Below are positions 27,321 to 35,908 of a stretch of 39,814 nucleotides of DNA, in pieces. The position numbers were made by a program, and so were the translations under genes. Below the pieces are notes generated by a model. It saw only the letters and a list, made by a program, of their open reading frames with translations, was not told the origin of the DNA and did no database searches. How positions within the stretch are numbered: position 1 is the stretch's first letter; every line of letters starts with the position of its first letter. Origin of the DNA: Acidimicrobiaceae bacterium (GTDB lineage: Bacteria > Actinomycetota > Acidimicrobiia > Acidimicrobiales > Aldehydirespiratoraceae); NCBI GenBank assembly GCA_018699415.1, contig JABIQM010000119.1, positions 1 to 39,814 of the forward strand, read 5' to 3'.

Positions 27321-28629
27321 TGTCTGCTCCAACTGCGGTATTCCCGAGTGCAGTATCAAGGTCGTAGAGGATGTCATCGAGATCTTCGAGACCGACAGAG
27401 ATCCGCACCATTTCGGGCGTCACGCCGCCTGCCTGAAGCTGCTCATCGGACAGCTGCGAATGGGTAGTCGAGGCAGGATGGAGAATGAGTGTTTTGGCGT
27501 CGCCAATGTTGGCGAGATGGCTGATCATCTCAAGCGACTCGATGAAGCGGGTGCCAGCTTCGCGGCCACCGGCAAGTCCGAATGTGAAAACAGCCCCCGG
27601 GCCGGTCGGCAAGTAGCGCTGCGACATCTCATGGTGGGGTGAGTCGGGGAGGCCGGCGTACTTGACCCAACTGACCCGCCGGTCAGCGTCAAGCCATTCG
27701 GCGACCGCCTGAGCATTCGCCACATGACCCGCCATCCGGTAGTCCAGCGTCTCCAACCCTTGAAGGAAGAGAAACGCATTGAGCGGGGCGAGGCTGGCAC
27801 CGACATCGCGAAGGCCGTCGTTACGGAGCTTCGTGCAGTAGGCATATTCGCCGAAGTTGTCCCACCAGCGCAGACCGTTGTATGTCGGCACCGGCTCGGT
27901 CATCTCAGGGAAACGGCCTGAGCCCCAGTCGAACGTTCCCGCCTCGACGACGACACCGCCGAGGGAGGTGCCGTGGCCACCGATGAACTTCGTCGCCGAG
28001 TGCACGACGATGTCGGCTCCGTGCTCTATCGGTCGGCAGAGGGCCGGTGTAGCGAAGGTGGAATCGACGGCAAGTGGTATGCCATGCGAATGGGCAACGT
28101 CGGCCAAGGCGGCAATATCTGCGATCGCTCCTGACGGGTTGCCGATGGTTTCGGTGAACATCAACTTGGTTTCCGGGCGGATGGCGGCCGCGAACGCATC
28201 GACGTCGGTCGGGTCTACGAACGTCGTCTCGATCCCGAACCGGGCCAGTGTGTTGGAGAACATGGTGATCGTGCCGCCGTAGAGATGGCTGCTCGACACG
28301 ATGTGGTCGCCGACACTGGCGACCGCTGTGACGCTTAGGAACTCGGCGGCATGACCCGAGGACGCTGCAACGGCGCCGATTCCGCCCTCGAGGCTCGCCA
28401 TCCGTTCTTCGAATGCTGAGACTGTGGGGTTGCCAAGACGGCTGTAAACCATCCCAAACTTCTGGAGCGCGAACAGGTCGGCGGCATCGTCAGCATCTTC
28501 AAACACGTACGAACTCGTCTGGAAGATAGGTACGGCTCGGGCCCCGGTAGCCGGGTCGGCTCGAGCGCCTGCATGGAGCGCCCGCGTCCGAAAGCCCCAC
28601 TGGTGGTCGGCGTTGGACTCGTTAGACAT
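27313..28629 (-). CDS. metY: O-acetylhomoserine sulfhydrylase / aminocarboxypropyltransferase
   Basis: FRTRALHAGARADPATGARAVPIFQTSSYVF; VVHSATKFIGGHGTSLGGVVV PLP site. Confidence 0.92.
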   Translation of the reverse strand: MSNESNADHQWGFRTRALHAGARADPATGARAVPIFQTSSYVFEDADDAADLFALQKFGMVYSRLGNPTVSAFEERMASLEGGIGAVAASSGHAAEFLSVTAVASVGDHIVSSSHLYGGTITMFSNTLARFGIETTFVDPTDVDAFAAAIRPETKLMFTETIGNPSGAIADIAALADVAHSHGIPLAVDSTFATPALCRPIEHGADIVVHSATKFIGGHGTSLGGVVVEAGTFDWGSGRFPEMTEPVPTYNGLRWWDNFGEYAYCTKLRNDGLRDVGASLAPLNAFLFLQGLETLDYRMAGHVANAQAVAEWLDADRRVSWVKYAGLPDSPHHEMSQRYLPTGPGAVFTFGLAGGREAGTRFIESLEMISHLANIGDAKTLILHPASTTHSQLSDEQLQAGGVTPEMVRISVGLEDLDDILYDLDTALGNTAVGADNA

Positions 28630-28675
28630 CTTGTGACTCTACGTGTGACGGCGCCGAGGCCGTAGTCTCAATGCC

Positions 28676-29782
28676 ATGTTCGCAACACGTATCGATCGGG
28701 CTAGAGCCCGAATGGAAGCCGATGGGGTCGATGCCCTACTTCTCTCGGTCGGCAGTGACCTCCCGTACTTCTGCGGATACGAGGCAATGCCGCTTGAACG
28801 GATCACGATGCTCGTGGTGCCTCGCGAAGGCGATGCCACGCTCGTGGTCCCTAGGCTCGAAGTCCCGCGGGTCGAGGAACGTCCTGACATCTTCTCGATT
28901 CACGGCTGGGGCGAGACCCAGGATCCCATCGCTCTGATCGCCGAGTTGGCCGGACCAGCGACCAACGCTGCGGTGGGTGATCACATGTGGGCCGGTTTCC
29001 TGGTGGACCTTATGAGCGCGATGCCGTCGACGTCGTTTCGACGAGCAAGCACGATTACGAGTCCGATTCGCTCGGTGAAGGACGCGGCTGAAGTTGAGCG
29101 CCTCCGGGCAGCGTCAGCGGCCGTCGACCGAATCGCCGCTCGCCTGCAGGCCGGCGAGATCGCATTGGTCGGGAAAACGGAAGCTGAGGTTTCTGCTGAA
29201 CTCAGCCGACAGCTCATCGCTGAAGGCCACCAACGTGTGAATTTTGCGATCGTGGCTGCTGGCGAAAATGCCGCCAGTCCGCACCACCATGCCGGTGATC
29301 GGGTGATTCGAGCGGGGGAGGGGGTCCTCTGTGATTTTGGTGGCACCATGATCGGAGATGACGGCATCGGCTACTGCTCCGATATAACCCGCTGTGTCTG
29401 GACCGATGGCAGCCCCGATCGTGAGTTCCTCGAGGCCTATGCCGTGCTCCACGAAGCCCAGGCCGTAGGGGTGCGTTCAGCCACCGTCGGCGCTCCCGCT
29501 CAAGACATCGATCGAGCGACGAGACAGAAGATCGTCGATGGGGGGTTTGGAAGCTACTTCATCCATCGCACCGGCCACGGAATCGGCGTTGAAGCCCACG
29601 AGGATCCCTACATCGTCGAAGGGAACGCCAAGACACTCGAGCACGGAAACGCCTTCTCGATCGAACCGGGTATATACATCCCTGGAAAGTGGGGCATGCG
29701 CCTCGAAGACATCGTGGTGGCCAATGACGCTGGGCCCGATCCACTCAACACCGTTGACCATCAACTCGCTGTTCTTGGCTGA
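28676..29782 (+). CDS. M24 family metallopeptidase (Xaa-Pro dipeptidase-like)
   Basis: HHHAGDRVIRAGEGVLCDFGGTM, YCSDITRC, HRTGHGIGVEAHEDPYIVEGN, FSIEPGIYIPGKWGMRLEDIV. Confidence 0.92.
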   Translation: MFATRIDRARARMEADGVDALLLSVGSDLPYFCGYEAMPLERITMLVVPREGDATLVVPRLEVPRVEERPDIFSIHGWGETQDPIALIAELAGPATNAAVGDHMWAGFLVDLMSAMPSTSFRRASTITSPIRSVKDAAEVERLRAASAAVDRIAARLQAGEIALVGKTEAEVSAELSRQLIAEGHQRVNFAIVAAGENAASPHHHAGDRVIRAGEGVLCDFGGTMIGDDGIGYCSDITRCVWTDGSPDREFLEAYAVLHEAQAVGVRSATVGAPAQDIDRATRQKIVDGGFGSYFIHRTGHGIGVEAHEDPYIVEGNAKTLEHGNAFSIEPGIYIPGKWGMRLEDIVVANDAGPDPLNTVDHQLAVLG

Positions 29783-29785
29783 TTC

Positions 29786-30640
29786 ATGATTGAACTCGAC
29801 GGGGCGACCGTTCTCCTTCAATGGGCCGCGGGCGGCTGGTTCTTCCTCTGGATGACGACGCGTCACCGCGAGGTCGGCCTCGGCTATGGCTGGCTCCAAC
29901 GCTTGACTTTCCTGATGCTGGCGGCCGGATCGCTGGCGGCCGCATTCATAACGACGCCTACCTGGACCCGCGAGATCGCCACGATGGCCTTCATCGTTGC
30001 GGGCGGAGCAGCGCTATGGGTCTCGATCGCTCGCAAGGCCGCCGGTGTTGCCGGCCAGCGCGACGTTGTCGAGCGGCGAAGCGAGCGCGTGGCAGCGATG
30101 ACCGGAATCGATCGCGAGGAGCAGCGTTTCGACAAGGACAGTGCCGAGTTTCCGCCGGTGCTTGATCTCATCGCCGCCAGCCTTGGACTTATCGCCGTGA
30201 TCATCGCCTCGCTCGAAGCTGGTGGACCGGCGGCGCTTTCGGTTTTTCGAGGGTTGACGAGTGCGCTTTTCCTCGGTGTGGTTTCTGACGCGATGCTGCT
30301 CGGTCACTGGTACCTGGTTCAGCCGGGTCTGGCGCGGTCGCCCATTCTTGAGTTGGTGCGATGGACCGCAATACTCTGGGTTCCGGAGACAATCGCGATG
30401 CTGCTTCCGACGGGAATGGTGTCGGTGCTGAACGGGAACATCGACGATGCCTACAACGGCCTTCTTGGCTGGTTCTGGATCGCTTGCGTCGTCTCCACGA
30501 TCATTCTCATTGGTGTAACACGGGCCGCGTTGCGTGAGCGGGAGTATTCGGCGGTCATGGCCGCCACAGGTCTCATGTACCTAGCGATCCTCACGGGATT
30601 TGGTCAGGACCTGGTCGCTCGCGTTTTGCTCACTCCCTGA
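29786..30640 (+). CDS. hypothetical polytopic membrane protein
   Basis: 284 aa with multiple TM segments. Confidence 0.7.
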   Translation: MIELDGATVLLQWAAGGWFFLWMTTRHREVGLGYGWLQRLTFLMLAAGSLAAAFITTPTWTREIATMAFIVAGGAALWVSIARKAAGVAGQRDVVERRSERVAAMTGIDREEQRFDKDSAEFPPVLDLIAASLGLIAVIIASLEAGGPAALSVFRGLTSALFLGVVSDAMLLGHWYLVQPGLARSPILELVRWTAILWVPETIAMLLPTGMVSVLNGNIDDAYNGLLGWFWIACVVSTIILIGVTRAALREREYSAVMAATGLMYLAILTGFGQDLVARVLLTP

Positions 30641-30754
30641 GCTTCCCAAAACGAATGAGTCGAGGTGCCGGCCTGCTCCGTGGAGCGTGGCATCTTGGCG
30701 TTGCCTGAATCCATAGTTTCGGTCCACCTCAAAGCGGTGGCTACAGTTCTCAAT

Positions 30755-32194
30755 ATGACGATCACGTTCACCGCAAGCCGTTCGATCCCCAAGGCCGTAA
30801 AGGCTGCTGTCACCATTGTGACCAGTGATGCGGTTAGGGCGGGAATCGATGGAGTCGATCCAAAGCAACTTGAGGCGGCTGGCTTTGAGGGGAAGGTTGG
30901 GCAGACCCACACCTGGCCGAGCACTGGTCGAGTTTTGGCACTAGTCGGGATCGGCGCCGCCAAGGACGTCGATGGCAACGCTGTACGCGCCACTGGTGCA
31001 TCGATTGGACGTAGTTTCGGTCGCCACGCCCGAATTGGTATCAGTCTCCCGGTGAGCGAACTCAATGACAGCGCCACTCGACAGGCTCTAGCCGAGGGCG
31101 TGATGCTGTCGACCTACACATACACGGCCTACAAGAGTGACGCGAAGCCGACGAAGCTTGCCAAGGTCGATATCGCCGGCGCTTCCGGTGCCCGCGCTCA
31201 AACCGCGCTCGACCGAGGCGCAGCACTTGCCGCAGGGCAGTGCTTTGCTCGGGATCTGGTCAATGAGCCTGGCGGCGATCTCACGCCAGCGGCGTTTGCT
31301 CGTCGTTTGAGCGCTATGGCCAAGTCGGCGGGCCTCACCGCCAAGGTTTGGGACGAAGCAGCGATCAAGAAGGCGAAGCTTGGCGGTCTCCTGGGCGTAA
31401 ACCGGGGCTCCACCAATCCGCCCCGCCTCGTTGAGTTGACCTATTCGCCGAAGGGTAAGGCCACCGCAACATTGGCTCTTGTTGGTAAGGGCATCACGTT
31501 TGACTCGGGTGGCCTGTCCATCAAAAGCGGCCAGGGAATGATGACGATGAAGTGTGACATGGGCGGCGGTGCCGCGGTTGCTGGTGTGATGTCGGTTCTC
31601 AGCGGACTGGGGGTGAAGGCCAAGGTTCGGGCGTTCATTCCCATGACGGACAACATGACCGGTGGCGATGCCACTCGTCCGGGCGACGTGTTGAAGATTC
31701 GGAACGGCAAGACAATTGAGGTGCTCAATACAGATGCCGAAGGTCGCTTGGTTCTTGCCGATGGCCTAGCGCTGGCCTCTGAGACGAAGCCCGATGCGAT
31801 CATCGATCTGGCCACGCTCACCGGCGCATGTATGGTCGCCCTTGGCCCGAAGATCGCCGGCCTTATGGGCAACAATGAGGACTGGATCGGTCAGATTGAG
31901 TCAGCGGCGGCGGCAACCGGGGAACGCGTGTGGCACTTGCCCCTACCTGATGACTACAAAAAGCAGTTCGAGTCGGCCGTGGCCGACATGAAGAACATTG
32001 GCACGGCACACGGTGGAGCGCTCACAGCGGGACTGATCCTGCAGGAGTTCGTGGCTGACGGTATCCCGTGGGCGCACGTTGATATTGCGGGCCCGGCATG
32101 GAGTGATGTCGATGATGGCGAGACCACAAAGGGTGGCACCGGCTTCGGTGTGCGTCTACTTGCTGACCTTGTCACGAACTTCAGTAAGCCGTAA
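30755..32194 (+). CDS. pepA: leucyl aminopeptidase (M17)
   Basis: NTDAEGRLVLADGLALA; DSGGLSIKSGQGMMTMKCDMGGGAAVAG; TACAGT box 7 nt upstream of ATG 30755. Confidence 0.93.
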   Translation: MTITFTASRSIPKAVKAAVTIVTSDAVRAGIDGVDPKQLEAAGFEGKVGQTHTWPSTGRVLALVGIGAAKDVDGNAVRATGASIGRSFGRHARIGISLPVSELNDSATRQALAEGVMLSTYTYTAYKSDAKPTKLAKVDIAGASGARAQTALDRGAALAAGQCFARDLVNEPGGDLTPAAFARRLSAMAKSAGLTAKVWDEAAIKKAKLGGLLGVNRGSTNPPRLVELTYSPKGKATATLALVGKGITFDSGGLSIKSGQGMMTMKCDMGGGAAVAGVMSVLSGLGVKAKVRAFIPMTDNMTGGDATRPGDVLKIRNGKTIEVLNTDAEGRLVLADGLALASETKPDAIIDLATLTGACMVALGPKIAGLMGNNEDWIGQIESAAAATGERVWHLPLPDDYKKQFESAVADMKNIGTAHGGALTAGLILQEFVADGIPWAHVDIAGPAWSDVDDGETTKGGTGFGVRLLADLVTNFSKP

Positions 32195-32214
32195 CGGCCT
32201 GAGAATAAAATGCG

Positions 32215-32242
32215 GGAAGGCGGCCCTGGAGGGCCGCCTTCC
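32215..32242. terminator. bidirectional hairpin between convergent pepA and flp
   Basis: GGAAGGCGGCCC-TGGA-GGGCCGCCTTCC perfect 12-bp stem. Confidence 0.8.
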
Positions 32243-32265
32243 GTGCGGATTTCGGCTGTTTGGGC

Positions 32266-32448
32266 CTAGAGATTACTCGCGACTTCGGAGAACTTGGACG
32301 AAGCGGAGCTGCCTAGTGCGGTGACGGCGGCGATGCAGACAACCGCGATGAGGGCCACGAGAAGGGCGTACTCAACGAGGCTGGCGCCACGCTCGTCATC
32401 AATGCGGCTGGTGACCCAAGCGGCAAGGAACTGATAGGTGGTGGTCAT
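32266..32448 (-). CDS. Flp-family type IVb pilin
   Basis: DERGASLVEYALLVALIAVVCIAAVTALG. Confidence 0.88.
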   Translation of the reverse strand: MTTTYQFLAAWVTSRIDDERGASLVEYALLVALIAVVCIAAVTALGSSASSKFSEVASNL

Positions 32449-32665
32449 ATTGGGTGGACTCCCGTGTTAGTGAAATTCACAACCACTCGGCAGTGAACCG
32501 TGTTAGGTCTTTCGGCACAAACGAGCCGTCCCTTATGTTTTCTTTTAAAAATTTGGAACGACGCGAAGTCTGTCGAAAGCTACGAGATACCAAACCGGGC
32601 CAAATTGCCTAGATTTAGCAGCCCAATTTCCCAGATTGGGAAGGTGAGTGGGGCTGGAGAGAGGG

Positions 32666-33340
32666 CTAGGCGGCAGTCGGACCGTGCTCTCGCGGACTCT
32701 GCTCCAGGCTCCGAATGTGGTGAGACCATGCCCATCGAACGGCATCGGCGGCGACCGCTGGCGGCACATTCCAGGAGGCGAGCTGTCCTTCGGCGACCGT
32801 GATGGTGTCGCCACATTCGATGAGGCCGAGTGCGAGTCGGCGCACCCGGTTGTCCGTGGCTTCGTCGTTTCGTGGGTGGTGTTCGACAAAGCGGCGGTGT
32901 TCGACCTGGAGCGATTTCGGCAAATGATTGACCTGCGTGCGATTGAGCGGGGGTACTCCGCGCCGAAGCTCGAGATGGTTGCCTCGGCCAGCGCGAGCCG
33001 CACCGAATCGACATGAGCGAAGGATGGTGCGGGTCAACGCGCTGTTTCGTCCACCTTTGTGACCGAGACCGAGGTGGTGAGCGATGGCTTCGAGTTCAAG
33101 CTCGACCATGGCACGGGCACCGCTACCGGCATTGTCGAGTTGGTCGGCACAGTGGCGCACGAAGACAACAGTGCTGGGACCGAGAACAGGGAGCCAGAAT
33201 CGTTCGACGTAGCGCGAGCGTGGGTCGTGTCCGAGCTTGTCGAGGAGTGGGTCGACCCACCGGCTAAGGACGACGGTGGTCGGTGTCTCTTTCACCGCTC
33301 TATTGGTGGTCGGGACGGGGACAGATTGGGTTGAGTTCAC
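32666..33340 (-). CDS. hypothetical protein (start uncertain)
   Basis: Long ORF; WVDPLLDKLGHDPRSRYVERFWLPVLGPSTVVFVRHCADQLD... Confidence 0.55.
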   Translation of the reverse strand: MNSTQSVPVPTTNRAVKETPTTVVLSRWVDPLLDKLGHDPRSRYVERFWLPVLGPSTVVFVRHCADQLDNAGSGARAMVELELEAIAHHLGLGHKGGRNSALTRTILRSCRFGAARAGRGNHLELRRGVPPLNRTQVNHLPKSLQVEHRRFVEHHPRNDEATDNRVRRLALGLIECGDTITVAEGQLASWNVPPAVAADAVRWAWSHHIRSLEQSPREHGPTAA

Positions 33341-33413
33341 GGGTACTTCCAGGCATTGGATGGTTGATGCCGGGGAAGCTTCTATGAATTTCAGCCTATT
33401 TCATGCTGTCTTG

Positions 33414-33752
33414 TCAAGTGGGTGAATGGTCGGCTGCTCCGTGGCTACTGGTGGCCGACTCCGCGCCGCCATCCTCACTGCCGTGTGCCGCGACGATGGG
33501 CGCAGCATCTCCCGACGGTTCAGCGTCGACAAGCGTGGCGCGCGCAGGGGGGGGTGGACCCTTCGGCGCCTTGATTGGGCCGGCGATGCCCCACAATGTC
33601 GCGGCAAAAACGCCGACCACGAACACGATGGGCGGAGGCGATGTGCCGAGAGCGCCCATTCCTTATCCGACCACGATCAAGGCAAGCCCAAGGCCGAAGA
33701 AGACGCCATAGAGGGATCCACGGATCGGGTGGCGTTTGGTGACGGTGTCCAT
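33414..33752 (-). pseudogene. 2-TM membrane protein interrupted by in-frame TAA
   Basis: MDTVTKRHPIRGSLYGVFFGLGLALIVVG-TAA(33663-33665)-GMGALGTSPPPIVFVVGVFAATLWG...; same frame on both sides. Confidence 0.55.
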
Positions 33753-34321
33753 CACACTCCTTCCCACGTTTTGGTGGGTCTGGCATTGAACAGCAGGCCG
33801 ACGGTGGCCAAGAACACGAGAGCAACGCCTGGTGCAGTGAGCGGAATGCCACCCTGGAATTCCACGAAACCAGTGGCCATACACAAGAACATGTCGTTGT
33901 TGTGGTCGTCGCGAGAGCCGTTGTCGGTGCCGGGCGCATGTATCTGGCCGTTGACAGCAACCAAGCCGCTGATCTTGGCCGGGTCTGGGAGATCCTCGTG
34001 GAGGTTGACCGCACCAGCATTGTGGTTCTCGTACCCCGTGTTGGGATCGCCACCCGCGTCGATGTTCGTGCCGGTGAAGCCCAGCAGGTTCATCATGATG
34101 AACCAGTCGTGCTCCCAGGGCCCGGTGCCATCCTCAAGTCCGCCTGCGACACCGGTGTAGATGACGACACCGTCCACATCGACGATGAAGGGATCATCGG
34201 AGGTGAAGGCCTGGACGAGATTGCCGTCCTCGTTCCAGGTTCGGGGCGGGAGTTCTCGGTTCCAGTCGAAGGCGACATCGAGTGGTTGGCCATGACTGTC
34301 GTAGGACCAGGCCTGGCCCAT
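33752..34321 (-). CDS. hypothetical secreted/surface protein with C-terminal TM (N-terminus apparently missing)
   Basis: GPCMGQAWSYDSHGQPLDVAFDW...ALVFLATVGLLFNARPTKTWEGV; no signal peptide from M34321 although coding-like sequence extends upstream. Confidence 0.5.
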   Translation of the reverse strand: MGQAWSYDSHGQPLDVAFDWNRELPPRTWNEDGNLVQAFTSDDPFIVDVDGVVIYTGVAGGLEDGTGPWEHDWFIMMNLLGFTGTNIDAGGDPNTGYENHNAGAVNLHEDLPDPAKISGLVAVNGQIHAPGTDNGSRDDHNNDMFLCMATGFVEFQGGIPLTAPGVALVFLATVGLLFNARPTKTWEGV

Positions 34322-34399
34322 GCATGGACCCGTTAGCGCGGAGCCCGATCCGGCGATGAGTCTCCGGTCGCCGCCGGCGCTCGTGATCTTGCTGAGCGG

Positions 34400-34902
34400 T
34401 TAGAGCAATGCCTTGGGGATGGGAACGAACTCGACTTCGCCGGTGATCGGGTTGACGAATTTGGCATTGTTGATGTCCTGGAACTCGAGCATTGCCTGGT
34501 TGATGTTGTCGTCACCGAGATGCAGGAGGTCGCGGGCACCGGGTTCGCCGAGTAAGCGATTGAGTTCTTCCCAGTTGGGACCGACGTCAACGCCGCCCTC
34601 GAAGAGGCGGGGAACATTCGGGAAGCCGTCCGGCCTGGGGTCGTCCATTGTCGAGTCCGGGAACTTGAGGTGATGATGTCGAGGATGCGGGCAACATCTT
34701 GAGTGCCGAGTTGGCCGGGCAAGGAACCGCCGCTGCCTTCAGCACACGCCAGCCGGCTGGTATCGGCGTTGGGTACGCCATCACCGTTGAAGGCATCGGG
34801 TATGCAATCGCTGTCGCGATCATCCGCCACCCCGTCGCCGTTCGTGTCGACGCCGTCTTGGGCTGACGCAAAGGTTACGGGCACGGGAGTAGCCAGTACC
34901 AT
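34400..34902 (-). pseudogene. secreted protein with thrombospondin-type-3-like Asp repeats, frameshifted
   Basis: Frame A MVLATPVPVTFASAQDGVDTNGDGVADDRDSDCIPDAFNGDG...DVARILDII continues in frame B LKFPDSTMDDPRPDGFPNVPRLFEGG...; shift near 34660-34680. Confidence 0.55.
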
Positions 34903-35043
34903 GACAAGCGCCGTGCTCAGGAGAGCTACCGGGAACCGCTGTATGTGGCTCTACCGCCAGAATTTCAGCCTCAATCTGACCATAATCTGCTGAAGTAGCG
35001 AGTGCCGCCAGAGCGTGAATCGGTCAGTCGCTAACCTGTCTCG

Positions 35044-35820
35044 ATGGCCGTTGAAACCGACTCCACGCCTGGCGCTGATCCTCGTAACACCGCACGTCAG
35101 ATTCTCGATAATGCCATCGCCGTCACCGTGCTCACGGGTGCGGGGATTTCTACCGATTCAGGGATCCCGGATTTCCGCGGTCCCAATGGCGTATGGACGA
35201 AGAATCCAGAGGCGGAGAAGGCATCAAACATTCGCCACTACGTCGCAGACCCTGAGGTCCGAAAGGTGAACTGGGAACGCCGAGCGTCAGGAGAGTTGTG
35301 GGCGGACGTTGAGCCCAACGACGGACACCGTGCGCTTGTCACGCTGGAGAGGAACGGCAAGCTCCACACGCTCATTACCCAAAACGTTGACGAACTCCAC
35401 CAGCGAGCCGGCAGTTCAACGGAGAAGGTCGTGGAAATTCATGGCTCCACTCGCAAGGTTGGGTGCCTCGACTGTGACTGGCGCGCCGAGATGAACGTTG
35501 TGCTTGATCGAGTGCGCTCGGGGGAGGAGGATCCCCATTGTGAAGTGTGTGGGGGAATCCTGAAGTCGGCAACGGTTTCGTTTGGTCAGTCGCTGATCGC
35601 CGATGACCTCCGCCGAGCCGAGGTTGCTGCCTCGGAGTGTGATGTCTTCCTAGCTATCGGGTCGTCGCTTGCCGTGTACCCGATCAACGAGAGTGTGGCG
35701 CTTGCCAAAAACTCGGGAGCGGCGTTGATCATTATCAATATGGAGCCCACGCCCTACGACCGCTACGCCGACGTGGTACTTCGGGAGTCAATCTCCGAAG
35801 TCCTGCCTGACATTCTGTAA
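35044..35820 (+). CDS. NAD-dependent protein deacylase, Sir2 family
   Basis: LTGAGISTDSGIPDFRGPNGVW, TQNVDELHQRAGS, CLDCDW...CEVCGG zinc site. Confidence 0.93.
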   Translation: MAVETDSTPGADPRNTARQILDNAIAVTVLTGAGISTDSGIPDFRGPNGVWTKNPEAEKASNIRHYVADPEVRKVNWERRASGELWADVEPNDGHRALVTLERNGKLHTLITQNVDELHQRAGSSTEKVVEIHGSTRKVGCLDCDWRAEMNVVLDRVRSGEEDPHCEVCGGILKSATVSFGQSLIADDLRRAEVAASECDVFLAIGSSLAVYPINESVALAKNSGAALIIINMEPTPYDRYADVVLRESISEVLPDIL

Positions 35821-35868
35821 GCGGACATTCTGTATGTAGACATTCTCTGAGCGGCGTTCTCTACGTGA
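35809..35868 (+). repeat. degenerate 15-bp tandem repeat (3-4 copies) across the sirtuin stop codon
   Basis: GACATTCTGTAAGCG / GACATTCTGTATGTA / GACATTCTCTGAGCG / GCGTTCTCTACGTG. Confidence 0.7.
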
Positions 35869-35908
35869 ACTTGTCCGTATTCTTGACTGATTGAGTAGGG
35901 TTTCTCTC

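Noticed and set aside
32622-32640. CCCAAT-TTCCCAG-ATTGGG hairpin as a terminator for the minus-strand gene
   Set aside because: Only 6 bp and no U-tract in the relevant direction; left unannotated.
33663-34402. In-frame TAA codons (33663, 34400) as recoding sites
   Set aside because: TAA is not a known Sec or Pyl codon; decay, error or a natural stop is more likely. These lesions are also a caution that local errors or decay could underlie the TGA cases.
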